A stretch of 64,000 nt of DNA from an uncultured SAR86 cluster bacterium (lineage in GTDB: Bacteria; Pseudomonadota; Gammaproteobacteria; Magnimaribacterales; AG-339-G14), in the NCBI GenBank assembly GCA_902563105.1, contig CACEVU010000002.1, positions 1-64,000 on the forward strand, read 5' to 3'. Made by a program: the position numbers and the translations under genes. The notes under the pieces were generated by a model. It worked only from the letters and a program-made list of their open reading frames with translations. It was not told where the DNA came from and did no database searches. Positions 47,476 through 55,450 of the stretch are shown in pieces. The stretch's first letter is position 1, and each line of letters opens with the position of its first letter.

Positions 47476-47551
47476 GGTGGGTCGTATAGGATTCGAACCT
47501 ATGACCAATTGATTAAAAGCCAACTGCTCTACCAACTGAGCTAACGACCCA
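47476..47551 (-). tRNA. tRNA-Lys (anticodon UUU)
   Basis: The minus strand gives a 76-nt cloverleaf with the acceptor stem GGGTCGT/ACGACCC, D-loop AGCTCAGTTGGTAGAGC, anticodon loop CTTTTAA with anticodon TTT, T arm GGTTCGAATCC and an encoded CCA end (47478-47476). It lies between cpoB and crcB on the same strand. Confidence 0.98.
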
Positions 47552-47561
47552 GAAAAAAAGA

Positions 47562-47590
47562 TTATACCTTTATTGAGGATTTAGTTTAAT
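47562..47590 (-). promoter_or_regulatory. Candidate promoter of tRNA-Lys
   Basis: On the minus strand TTAAAC (47590-47585), a 17-nt spacer and a perfect TATAAT (47567-47562) lie 10 nt before the mature tRNA end. The -35 box is weak. It overlaps the last codons of cpoB. Confidence 0.45.
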
Positions 47591-48271
47591 TAAATCTTGT
47601 TCTGCAAGTAAAGCAGCACCAGAATTTGGATAATTACTTATAACTTCTTGTAAAAAATTCTCTGCAAGATCAAATTTTTCAAGGTTTATATAAACTTCGG
47701 CAATTTTATAAAGTGCATCTGGTATCCTTGAATGATCATCAAACTTTGTTACAAAAGAATTAAAAATTTCTAATGAATCCTCAAGCATTTCTTGAACCAA
47801 ATAAATTTCTCCTAGCCAAAAATATGCATCGCCAGTGTAGCTACCTTCAGGATATGAAAGTATGAGGAGTCTTAAATTTTCTGCAGCCTCGGAATATCTT
47901 GAATTATCTAAAAGCCTCATTGAATTTGACCATAATTCAAATTCTCCTGAATCAATTTCTTCCTCCACAAGACCAGAGAGAGGATTAATGGATTGAACAA
48001 GCTCTTCTTGCTCCTGTGTTTCTTCAAAAAGTAATTTAGTTTCTAAAAGATGAATTCTTTTATCTAAATCAACATATCTAATTTGATTTGCTTCATCCAG
48101 CCTTGATAGAGCTAAATTATTTGTTTCAACTGAAGCGGTAAGTTCCATAATTTCTTTTTTTAGAAGATTTATTTTTTCGAGAAGAAGTTCAATGGGCTCA
48201 TCATTTTGCGAATAAGCTAAAGGAGAAGATCCAATTAATAAAACTAAGAAAAAATTTTTAAAAATATTCAA
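47570..48271 (-). CDS. cpoB: Tol-Pal system protein CpoB (YbgF)
   Basis: CpoB is a periplasmic protein that coordinates outer-membrane constriction with septal wall synthesis. A signal peptide covers about residues 1-21 (ending LAYSQ). A coiled coil follows (about 25-80; KINLLKKEIMELTASVETN). C-terminal TPR repeats (about 110-233) include YTGDAYFWLGEIYLVQ. At 233 residues it is normal. It is last in the tol-pal cluster, 1 nt after pal. Confidence 0.95.
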   Translation of the reverse strand: MNIFKNFFLVLLIGSSPLAYSQNDEPIELLLEKINLLKKEIMELTASVETNNLALSRLDEANQIRYVDLDKRIHLLETKLLFEETQEQEELVQSINPLSGLVEEEIDSGEFELWSNSMRLLDNSRYSEAAENLRLLILSYPEGSYTGDAYFWLGEIYLVQEMLEDSLEIFNSFVTKFDDHSRIPDALYKIAEVYINLEKFDLAENFLQEVISNYPNSGAALLAEQDLIKLNPQ

Positions 48272-48272
48272 T

Positions 48273-48752
48273 CTAATAAAGTGAAATTTCTACTCTTCTG
48301 TTTTCTGACCAAGCTTTTTCATTAGATGCTCTTTTAAGTGGTTTTTCTTCTCCAAAACTTACTACTCTAATTTTTTTTCCTGAAATACCTTTAACAATCA
48401 AATAGTCTCTTACTTCAAGAGCTCGTCTTTCTCCTAAAGCAAGATTATATTCTCGTGTTCCTCTTTCATCGCAATGACCTTCTAAACGAACAATTTTTGC
48501 TTCTTCAATGAAAGGTAAATATTCATCTATAAGTCCTTTATCTTTTGCATCAAGTATAGCCTTATCAAAATCAAAATAGACTTTGTCTTCGAGGTTGGTA
48601 ACTATCTTTTCGCCTTGCAAATATTCTTCTCCCGCTACAGAAGCATAAGACATTTGATCTACTGAATCTGATACATTCGATGCACATGAATATAGTTGAC
48701 ATACCATAGCTAAAATAAAAATTCCTATTGGTTCCATAAATAATCTCCTCAT
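48273..48752 (-). CDS. pal: Peptidoglycan-associated lipoprotein Pal
   Basis: Pal is an outer-membrane lipoprotein that binds peptidoglycan and works with TolB. A lipoprotein signal ends in the lipobox LYSC (Cys near residue 23). The OmpA-like domain has VYFDFDKAILD, RLEGHCDERGTREYNLALGE and the DAP-contacting RVSFGEEKP. The ATG at 48752 gives a better positive N-region (MRR) than the second ATG at 48737, although both have possible ribosome binding sites. Confidence 0.97.
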   Translation of the reverse strand: MRRLFMEPIGIFILAMVCQLYSCASNVSDSVDQMSYASVAGEEYLQGEKIVTNLEDKVYFDFDKAILDAKDKGLIDEYLPFIEEAKIVRLEGHCDERGTREYNLALGERRALEVRDYLIVKGISGKKIRVVSFGEEKPLKRASNEKAWSENRRVEISLY

Positions 48753-48824
48753 TTAATAACGCCTCCACATAGGTGGATGATTATAATACTTTTTATTAGA
48801 CAAGAAATTTTTAATTAAGTTTTT

Positions 48825-50108
48825 CTAATTTGCTAAGGGTGACCAAGCTGGTTCTCTTACAGAACCATTTTTTACTGGCAGTGAAAATCTAGATTTACCA
48901 TCAAGAGTAATTCCACCAAGATAACCATTAGCGCCATCTTTTGTTGCATAAATAATAATATTTCCGTTAGGAGAGATCGTAGGTGATTCGTCTAAGGAAG
49001 TAGACGTCAATGTCTCTATAAACCTACTGGAAAGTTTTTTTGTAGCTATTTGAAAGTTTCCATTATTCCCATGAACAAAAAAGATTGATCTTCCATCTGG
49101 GAAATACTTTCCCCTGGCATTATAATTTCCATCCTTAGTGAGTCTTTTTTTTCTTTTTGTTTGAGTATTTATTTCATATAGTTGAGGTCCACCAGATCTA
49201 TCTGATGTAAAAATTATTTTTTTTGAATCTGGAGACCATGATGGCTCTGTATCTATTGCGTAATGATCTGTTAATCTAATGAGTCTTTTGCTATTGATAG
49301 AGTATGAGAAAATATCTGGATTACCAGAAAAGGAAACTACCAAAGCTAATTTTTTTCCATCAGGAGACCATACAGGAGCACTATTTGTCATTCCTAGAGC
49401 TTGAATTGCTTCTCTTTTTCCAGAAATCAGGTCTTGAATAAAAATTTCCGCAAATCCATTTTCAAAAGATACGTAAGCAATTTTTTTTCTATCTGGAGAC
49501 CAATCCGGTGACATTATTGGTGATTTTGAAGTAAACAATACCTTTTCATTTTGACCATCGATATCTGAGATGCACATTTGATAGGTATTTGAATCAGAAT
49601 TAATGACATATGCCAATTTAGTATCGAATATACCTTTTAGGCCGGTAATTTTTTCATAAACCCGATTACTTATTATTTTTGAAATTCTATCAATATCTTC
49701 TTCATTGCCGTTTATCTCTCCTTCCAAAATTTTTATTCTTCTATTTACATTAAATAAAGAGTAGGAAATATTTAGGTTCCCAAGTGCATTCAAAGAATTA
49801 ATTTTTCCAATTAATGAAAAATCAACTCCTTGAACTTTCCAATCTCTATAGAAAAAATCTTCTTCCTTTGCTGGATAAGACAACATTTCTGACTTGTCGA
49901 GATTTTCGAATTCAGCAAACAACAACATATTTTTTTCTATGAGATTAGAAATTTGAATTCCATAATCTTCATCTATATCGTCTTCTACGCCAAAAGGTAC
50001 GAATGCAATTTTTGAAAGATTATCGCTGCCTTTAAGGATTTCTATTTCCAAGATAGAAAAGATATTGCTTGATACTAGAAGAAAAACTATCGCTATAGTT
50101 TTTTTCAC
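48825..50108 (-). CDS. tolB: Tol-Pal system beta-propeller TolB
   Basis: TolB is a periplasmic protein that binds Pal and TolA. A signal peptide covers about 1-20. An N-terminal alpha/beta domain (to about 165) precedes a six-bladed propeller with repeats such as SPDWSPDRKKIAYVSFENG, APVWSPDGKKLALV and EPSWSPDSKKIIFTSDRSGG. At 427 residues the length is normal. It overlaps tolA by 4 nt. Confidence 0.98.
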   Translation of the reverse strand: MKKTIAIVFLLVSSNIFSILEIEILKGSDNLSKIAFVPFGVEDDIDEDYGIQISNLIEKNMLLFAEFENLDKSEMLSYPAKEEDFFYRDWKVQGVDFSLIGKINSLNALGNLNISYSLFNVNRRIKILEGEINGNEEDIDRISKIISNRVYEKITGLKGIFDTKLAYVINSDSNTYQMCISDIDGQNEKVLFTSKSPIMSPDWSPDRKKIAYVSFENGFAEIFIQDLISGKREAIQALGMTNSAPVWSPDGKKLALVVSFSGNPDIFSYSINSKRLIRLTDHYAIDTEPSWSPDSKKIIFTSDRSGGPQLYEINTQTKRKKRLTKDGNYNARGKYFPDGRSIFFVHGNNGNFQIATKKLSSRFIETLTSTSLDESPTISPNGNIIIYATKDGANGYLGGITLDGKSRFSLPVKNGSVREPAWSPLAN

Positions 50109-50725
50109 TCAATATCTCCTGAAGATTTAAATACCAATTTAAAATTTCTAAAATTTGACTCAAATAAATTTCTATCCAAGTTTGAAACTTCTTCAAAAAA
50201 ATTAATTTTTTCCATTGTTATGAGAATTGAATCATTGAAAGCTTTATTCGAACTAAGCTCTATAAGTTCAAATTTAAAAACTTCGCCTGAAGGAGCTAAG
50301 TTTATTAGAACTTTAGCTGTGAGTATTTGACTCAAGGAATTAGGTTTTATCCAAATTGAGGAAATTTTATCTTGAATGGAAGCAGAAACCCTAACAATAC
50401 TCTCTCTTTCTTTTGAAAGTTTTATTTTACTAATTTCTTTTTTTATATCTTTTTTATCTATAGAGAATTTCTGATTTTTAAGTTTAGTTCCTGAATCATC
50501 AATTTTTTTATTTACATTAGCTTTATCAAAATTTTCTTTTTTGCTAGATGGAAAACTTGAAGAATTTTTTGATGATCTTTTAATTTGATCTAATTCATAA
50601 AAATTTATTTTGATAGTTTCTTCATCGCTTATTTCAAGTTTAGGTATTGAATAAACAGAAAATATTAAGGTTAGAAATAAAATAATTAAAAAAACAGTAT
50701 TTAAACTGACAAATACTTTATTCAT
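50105..50725 (-). CDS. tolA: TolA-like protein, short form
   Basis: TolA spans the periplasm between TolQR and TolB/Pal. A membrane anchor lies at residues 8-27. A Lys/Ser/Asp-rich central region covers about 50-110. A C-terminal TolA/TonB-like domain follows (IQDKISSIWIKPNS and INLAPSGEVFKFEL). At 206 residues it is about half the E. coli length (421), the loss being in the helical linker. The call rests on position between tolR and tolB plus the C-terminal domain. Confidence 0.87.
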   Translation of the reverse strand: MNKVFVSLNTVFLIILFLTLIFSVYSIPKLEISDEETIKINFYELDQIKRSSKNSSSFPSSKKENFDKANVNKKIDDSGTKLKNQKFSIDKKDIKKEISKIKLSKERESIVRVSASIQDKISSIWIKPNSLSQILTAKVLINLAPSGEVFKFELIELSSNKAFNDSILITMEKINFFEEVSNLDRNLFESNFRNFKLVFKSSGDIE

Positions 50726-51149
50726 TCTTAGAAGGTTCAGTTATTAAGTTTATGGAATCTGATTTATAACGTTTAATAAGAGACATTATTTGTACAACGT
50801 TGTCATACTTAGTTTCTTTATCAGCTCTTACAAAAATTTCAAGGTTAGAATTATTTTTTACTATTTTCTCAAACTGCTCTGAAAATTCTTTAAAAGTTTT
50901 AAATATCTTATCTTTTTCTCCTAAATCGAGTGAATAAAAACCTTTTTTGTTTATGGAAATAGTTAAGTTTTCACTTTTAGATTTATTCAGGGCTTGAGAT
51001 TCAGATTTAGGAAGATCTAAATCTATGCCTTGGATCATAAAAGGAGTTGCTACCATAAAAATCACAAGCAGGACTAATGAAACGTCTACGTAAGGAATAA
51101 CATTTATTTCTGTTAAGAGCTTTCTATTTTTTAGTCTTTTCTTGGTCAT
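50718..51149 (-). CDS. tolR: Tol-Pal system protein TolR
   Basis: TolR is an ExbD-like inner-membrane protein of the proton-driven TolQRA motor. The N-terminal membrane segment has the conserved proton-path Asp (NVIPYVDVSLVLLVIFMVA). A periplasmic domain of about 100 residues follows (ISINKKGFYSLDLG and IFVRADKETKYDNVVQIM). At 143 residues it is normal. It overlaps tolQ by 26 nt and tolA by 8 nt. Confidence 0.97.
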   Translation of the reverse strand: MTKKRLKNRKLLTEINVIPYVDVSLVLLVIFMVATPFMIQGIDLDLPKSESQALNKSKSENLTISINKKGFYSLDLGEKDKIFKTFKEFSEQFEKIVKNNSNLEIFVRADKETKYDNVVQIMSLIKRYKSDSINLITEPSKNE

Positions 51150-51795
51150 TGAGTTCTTCGTAAGTTATGAGAAGCTCAGAAGAAAAATTTTCGTAACTCC
51201 TAATAATCGCGTCAATTGACTTTACACTCCAGTTATAAGAAATAAGGGCTGGAATAGCCGCAAAAAGTCCTAATGCAGTAGCTATTAAAGCTTCCGCGAT
51301 GCCTGGAGCTACGGCATTTATTGAAACCTGAGTAACTTTGGCTAATCCACTAAAAGCGTTCATCACGCCCCATACTGTTCCAAACAAACCAATAAAAGGA
51401 CTTACAGATGCTACTGTGGATAAAAAAGAAAGGCCATTTTCTAGGCTTTCTTCTTGTCGACTTATAATTATTTCGGTTGCTTTATTAATTCGCTTTTCAG
51501 ACTTTTCTAAACTACTATTTTTAAGGAACTCTTCATATGAAATTATGAATATTTGAGAAAGTCCGGAAATATCTTGTTTTCTCTTCAAATCATTAAATAT
51601 ATTATCGATATTTTTTGAATTCCAAAATTCATTTTCAAAAATAAATATATCTTTTTTCGCACGACTTAAAGTCAACCATTTATCAAAAATAAACCACCAT
51701 GATATTCCTGCAAGAATAAACAAAATTACCATTACCAATTGAACTAGAAAACTTGCCCCTAATATCAAGTCTAAAAAACTTAGTTCAGCCTGCAT
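51124..51795 (-). CDS. tolQ: Tol-Pal system protein TolQ
   Basis: TolQ is the ExbB/MotA-like stator subunit. Three membrane segments lie near residues 12-35, 125-150 and 165-190. The conserved region SFLSTVASVSPFIGLFGTVWGVMNAF and GIAEALIATALGLFAAIPAL carry the proton-channel Thr residues. At 223 residues it is normal. It overlaps ybgC by 11 nt. Confidence 0.98.
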   Translation of the reverse strand: MQAELSFLDLILGASFLVQLVMVILFILAGISWWFIFDKWLTLSRAKKDIFIFENEFWNSKNIDNIFNDLKRKQDISGLSQIFIISYEEFLKNSSLEKSEKRINKATEIIISRQEESLENGLSFLSTVASVSPFIGLFGTVWGVMNAFSGLAKVTQVSINAVAPGIAEALIATALGLFAAIPALISYNWSVKSIDAIIRSYENFSSELLITYEELNDQEKTKK

Positions 51796-52192
51796 TTTGT
51801 TTTACCAGCATTTTATTTCTTAATTTTTCTGGAAGAGCGATAGGTTTTTTACTTTTTAAATCAACACACCCGCACAACACACTAGCATCACACATTACCT
51901 CAGAGTTTGAAATAACTTTTTGATGAAAACTAAAGCTAGCGTTTTTAACTTCTTTTAAGGAAGATTCTATTTGAACTATTTGATCTAACAAAACAGGCTT
52001 TTTGTAATGAACATTTAATTTGTTTACTATAAAAACAATTCCTTTTTTTAGTAAATCATTTTGCACATAACCACATTCTCTGAGAAATTCTGTTCTTCCT
52101 CTCTCAAAGTACTTAAGATAATTTGCATAAAAGACGACACCTTGAGCATCAGTATCTTCATAATAAATTCTTACTTCTATCGAATCTGACAT
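51785..52192 (-). CDS. ybgC: Acyl-CoA thioesterase YbgC
   Basis: YbgC is a hot-dog thioesterase associated with the Tol-Pal cluster and phospholipid metabolism. The catalytic motif YYEDTDAQGVVFYANYLKYFERGRTEFLR is intact, with the active Asp in TDAQG (positions about 12-16). At 135 residues it is normal. It overlaps the nuclease gene upstream by one base and tolQ downstream by 11 nt. Confidence 0.97.
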   Translation of the reverse strand: MSDSIEVRIYYEDTDAQGVVFYANYLKYFERGRTEFLRECGYVQNDLLKKGIVFIVNKLNVHYKKPVLLDQIVQIESSLKEVKNASFSFHQKVISNSEVMCDASVLCGCVDLKSKKPIALPEKLRNKMLVKQNAG

Positions 52193-52602
52193 TAGAGATG
52201 AGTTTCAATATCTTCTTTATAAAGAGATTTCAGTAATACAATAAAGCTTTCTAAAGAAAAATCACATGTATTATTAAAATCTAATGGTAAATTTTTGTTT
52301 ATGGTGTGAATGGGAATTCTTACTTTAATAGGCCTATGATTGAACTTATAAATTAATGCAGGATAACTGTCTTCAGGAGTAGCTTTAATTACTTGATCCC
52401 ACCAACTTTCTAGGGGTTCTGCGCCTTGTCCATACCTTTTACATTCTAAAAACCATTTCCCCAAAATTAAGTCAGGAAGATGCTTTTCTCTTGTTTGTTC
52501 TAGTATTCTTTTTAAAGGTTTTTTTAGTCCCAAAGACTCATTGATAATATTAGCGATTTCTCTTTCAAAAGATGCTCCTTTGTTTCTAGAATTGGTCATC
52601 AA
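52192..52602 (-). CDS. PDDEXK nuclease, phage-type Holliday junction resolvase-like
   Basis: This 136-residue protein has the core of small PDDEXK nucleases. An N-terminal SRNKGASFEREIANII carries the conserved Glu, LPDLILGKWFLECKRYGQ gives the PD...ExK catalytic motif, and LESWWDQVIKATPED follows. This resembles the Hjc-like or RecU-like resolvases found in phages and archaea, but the substrate is not proven. It fills the exact place between yebC and ybgC where ruvC-ruvA-ruvB normally lie, and overlaps both neighbours (4 nt and 1 nt). The RuvC, RuvA and RuvB genes are not in the window. A role in resolving recombination intermediates is therefore inferred from both sequence and position. Confidence 0.75.
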   Translation of the reverse strand: MMTNSRNKGASFEREIANIINESLGLKKPLKRILEQTREKHLPDLILGKWFLECKRYGQGAEPLESWWDQVIKATPEDSYPALIYKFNHRPIKVRIPIHTINKNLPLDFNNTCDFSLESFIVLLKSLYKEDIETHL

Positions 52603-53333
52603 GTAAAGCTTCCTAAAGAAAATTCTGCATTTGAGTGAACGTTTTGTACATCATCAAGATCTTCCAAACTTTCCAAAAGTTTTATTACTTTTTCAGAAGC
52701 TTCATCGTCAAGTTCTACACTATTTGCAGCTTTCATAATGAGTTCATACTCAATTATATTAATGTCTTTTTCTTCTAGAATATTTTTTAAGTTATGAAAT
52801 TCTTCAACTTCCGCAGAAATAATAAGATTGCTTTCATCGCCTTTCTCGATTTCTTCTGCGCCATTTGAAACAGAAATGTCAAAAATCTTTTCTTCATCTG
52901 TATTTTGTACAACGATTTGTCCAACTTTAGTGAAAAGGTACGCCACCGAACCATCCGTACCAAGACTTCCACCATACTTTGAAAAAGCATGTCTTACTTC
53001 AGCAACAGTTCTATTTTTGTTGTCCGTTAAAGTTTCAACAATTATTGCAACTCCATTAGGCCCATAACCCTCGTAAATAGTTTCCTCTAAATTATCTGTT
53101 TCTTGATCTCCCGAGCCCCTAGCAATTGCTCTTTCAATGGTATCTTTAGGCATATTGGCTCCAAGAGCTTTATCTAAAGCTAATCTGAGTCTTGGATTGT
53201 CTGTGGGCTCTGGACCTCCAAGTTTTGATGCTACTGTAAGTTCTCTAATGAGTTTAGAAAAAATTTTTTGTCTTTTCTCATCTTGACGACCTTTGCGATG
53301 TTTTATATTTGCCCACTTGGAATGACCTGCCAT
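52599..53333 (-). CDS. yebC: YebC/TACO1-family protein
   Basis: YebC proteins act in translation of difficult sequences such as proline runs and were earlier called transcriptional regulators. The start MAGHSKWANIKHRKGRQDEK is diagnostic, as are NMPKDTIERAIARGSG and YEGYGPNGVAIIVETLTDN. At 244 residues it is normal. It overlaps aspS by one base and the nuclease gene by 4 nt. Confidence 0.98.
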   Translation of the reverse strand: MAGHSKWANIKHRKGRQDEKRQKIFSKLIRELTVASKLGGPEPTDNPRLRLALDKALGANMPKDTIERAIARGSGDQETDNLEETIYEGYGPNGVAIIVETLTDNKNRTVAEVRHAFSKYGGSLGTDGSVAYLFTKVGQIVVQNTDEEKIFDISVSNGAEEIEKGDESNLIISAEVEEFHNLKNILEEKDINIIEYELIMKAANSVELDDEASEKVIKLLESLEDLDDVQNVHSNAEFSLGSFT

Positions 53334-55096
53334 TAAGAGTCCTCTTCAATAACTTTTATAGAAAGCATGTCCAATTGATCTTGATCAATTAAACTTGGCG
53401 CATCTGAAAGCAAACACGTAGCCGACTGAGTTTTAGGAAAAGCAATCACATCTCTTATAGATTCTTGTTTACAAAGAAGCATGATCAGTCTGTCTAATCC
53501 AAAGGCTATTCCTCCATGAGGTGGACAACCATAGGTCAGAGCTTCTAAAAAGAAACCAAATTTTTCTTGAGCTTCTTTTTTATTTATTCCTAGGATTGAA
53601 AATATTTCTAACTGCTCTTGAAGATTGTTTATTCTTAGTGAACCGCCACCTATTTCACTTCCATTTAGAATTAAATCATATGCCCTAGCAATAGCATTAA
53701 TAGGATCTTTTTTAAGTGAATCAATACCTCCATTTGTCGCTGTAAAAGGATGATGCGATGGTGATAAATTTCCTTTGATATCTTCCTCAAATAAAGGAAA
53801 ATCAGTTATCCATCCAAATTTGTATTCTTCTTGGTCTATTAGTTGTAAGTCGTGCCCTAGTTTTTCTCTTAATGCACTCATTGAATCATTTACTATATTT
53901 CTATGATCTGCCCCAAAAAAAACAGTATCTCCAGCGGAAAAGTCTAGTGTTTTCGAAAGATTGGAGATTTCTTCTGTTGAAAGGAACTTAAGGATAGGAG
54001 ACTGAAGACCTTTATCTAAATCATTGGAATCATTTACTTTAATGTATGCCAAACCTTTAGCACCAAAATTTCCTACGAATTTAGTGTACTCATCGATTTT
54101 ATTTCTGCTTATTTCTTGATTAATTTTTAGAGCAACAATTCTAGACTTCTCATTTTTAGCTGGATCAGCAAAAACTTTAAAGGTTGAGTTTTTAAAAATA
54201 TCTTTTACATCTATCAATTTTAAGGGATTTCTCAAATCTGGCTTATCAGAGCCATAATCCATTATTGCATCTTGGTATTTTATCCTTTGAAAATCTTTAA
54301 ATTCTAGTTTTAAAATTTTTTGAAATATTGCTTTTATTAGGCTTTCCGAGATTTTTAAAATCTGTTCTTCATCGATGAAAGAAAGTTCTATATCTAATTG
54401 AGTAAATTCAGGTTGCCTATCTTTTCTTGTATCTTCATCACGAAAACATCTAACGATTTGAAAATATTTTTCAAACCCTCCTATCATAAGCATTTGCTTA
54501 AATAATTGAGGTGACTGAGTCAACGCATAAAACTTTTGATTATAGAGCCTGCTAGGAATAAGAAAATCTCTTGCTCCTTCAGGAGTTGCTCTAGCCATCA
54601 TTGGAGTTTCTATTTCTATAAAGTCTTCATCGACAAGCTTATTTCTTAAAATATGATTCACCTCAGATCTAATTTTTAAATTTTCCTGCATTTCAGGTCT
54701 TCTTAAGTCCAAATATCGGTATTTAAGCCTTACTTCTTCGCCAGCATTTGCATGCTCATCGAGCTGAAAAGGTAAAGGCTTGCTTATAGAAAGAATATTT
54801 ACCTTCTTAGAAATGAGTTCAAGCTCTCCTGAAGGTAAAGATTTATTTATAGTCCCTTCTGGTCTTTTTCTAAGCTCGCCAATAATTTCTAAAACGTAAG
54901 ACATTCTTATTGACTCTGATTTTTTAAAAAGTTCTTGATCTTCGGGTTCAACAACAACCTGAATCAGTCCTGAAGAATCCCTAATATCAAGAAAAATTAC
55001 TCCGCCATGATCTCTAACTTTTTCAACCCAACCAGAAATAGTAAACGTGGAGTTAATGTCTTTAGAGGAAATCTTATGTATTAGAGTGCGTTTCAT
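53333..55096 (-). CDS. aspS: Aspartyl-tRNA synthetase
   Basis: AspRS charges tRNA-Asp. The OB-fold anticodon domain is at the N-terminus (WVEKVRDHGGVIFLDIRDSSG). Motif 2 is RCFRDEDTRKDRQPEFTQLD and motif 3 is GGIAFGLDRLIMLL. The bacterial GAD insertion lies between (about 280-420). At 587 residues it is full length. The fmdB-aspS-yebC order is conserved. Confidence 0.98.
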   Translation of the reverse strand: MKRTLIHKISSKDINSTFTISGWVEKVRDHGGVIFLDIRDSSGLIQVVVEPEDQELFKKSESIRMSYVLEIIGELRKRPEGTINKSLPSGELELISKKVNILSISKPLPFQLDEHANAGEEVRLKYRYLDLRRPEMQENLKIRSEVNHILRNKLVDEDFIEIETPMMARATPEGARDFLIPSRLYNQKFYALTQSPQLFKQMLMIGGFEKYFQIVRCFRDEDTRKDRQPEFTQLDIELSFIDEEQILKISESLIKAIFQKILKLEFKDFQRIKYQDAIMDYGSDKPDLRNPLKLIDVKDIFKNSTFKVFADPAKNEKSRIVALKINQEISRNKIDEYTKFVGNFGAKGLAYIKVNDSNDLDKGLQSPILKFLSTEEISNLSKTLDFSAGDTVFFGADHRNIVNDSMSALREKLGHDLQLIDQEEYKFGWITDFPLFEEDIKGNLSPSHHPFTATNGGIDSLKKDPINAIARAYDLILNGSEIGGGSLRINNLQEQLEIFSILGINKKEAQEKFGFFLEALTYGCPPHGGIAFGLDRLIMLLCKQESIRDVIAFPKTQSATCLLSDAPSLIDQDQLDMLSIKVIEEDS

Positions 55097-55110
55097 GGCT
55101 TAAAGACTTA

Positions 55111-55380
55111 TTAGTCTTTTTTAGAGGGCTTAGAATTTTCAGTTTTTTTTTGTTCCTTAGATGGTTTGTTGCTTTTACTATCTGATTGTACAAGATTTTT
55201 TTTATTTCCTGTTTTAAAGTCTGTTTCATACCATCCGGATCCCTCTAATCTAAAAGATGGAGCTGATATTTCTGATATCCATTCTGGATTTTCCTGCAGA
55301 AACTTTTGTTTTTGATCATAACTGCAGAACATCTCTTTTACTTCGCCAGTCTTTTTATTTTTTAAATTGTAAATTGGCAT
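55111..55380 (-). CDS. FmdB-like small protein lacking the zinc ribbon
   Basis: FmdB-family proteins start with a Zn ribbon (two CxxC motifs) and have a conserved segment ending GSGWY.TDF. Here the 89-residue protein keeps the second part (SAPSFRLEGSGWYETDFK). The first part reads MPIYNLKNKKTGEVKEMF with only one Cys, so zinc binding is lost. The C-terminal 25 residues are Lys/Ser/Asn-rich. Its place upstream of aspS is typical of FmdB. The function of the family is unknown. Confidence 0.82.
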   Translation of the reverse strand: MPIYNLKNKKTGEVKEMFCSYDQKQKFLQENPEWISEISAPSFRLEGSGWYETDFKTGNKKNLVQSDSKSNKPSKEQKKTENSKPSKKD

Positions 55381-55450
55381 TATTCCTCACTGTGCTCTTC
55401 TTTTTTTAGTATTATTGAATTTAAAAAGCGAATATTAATTTATTTTTTAA

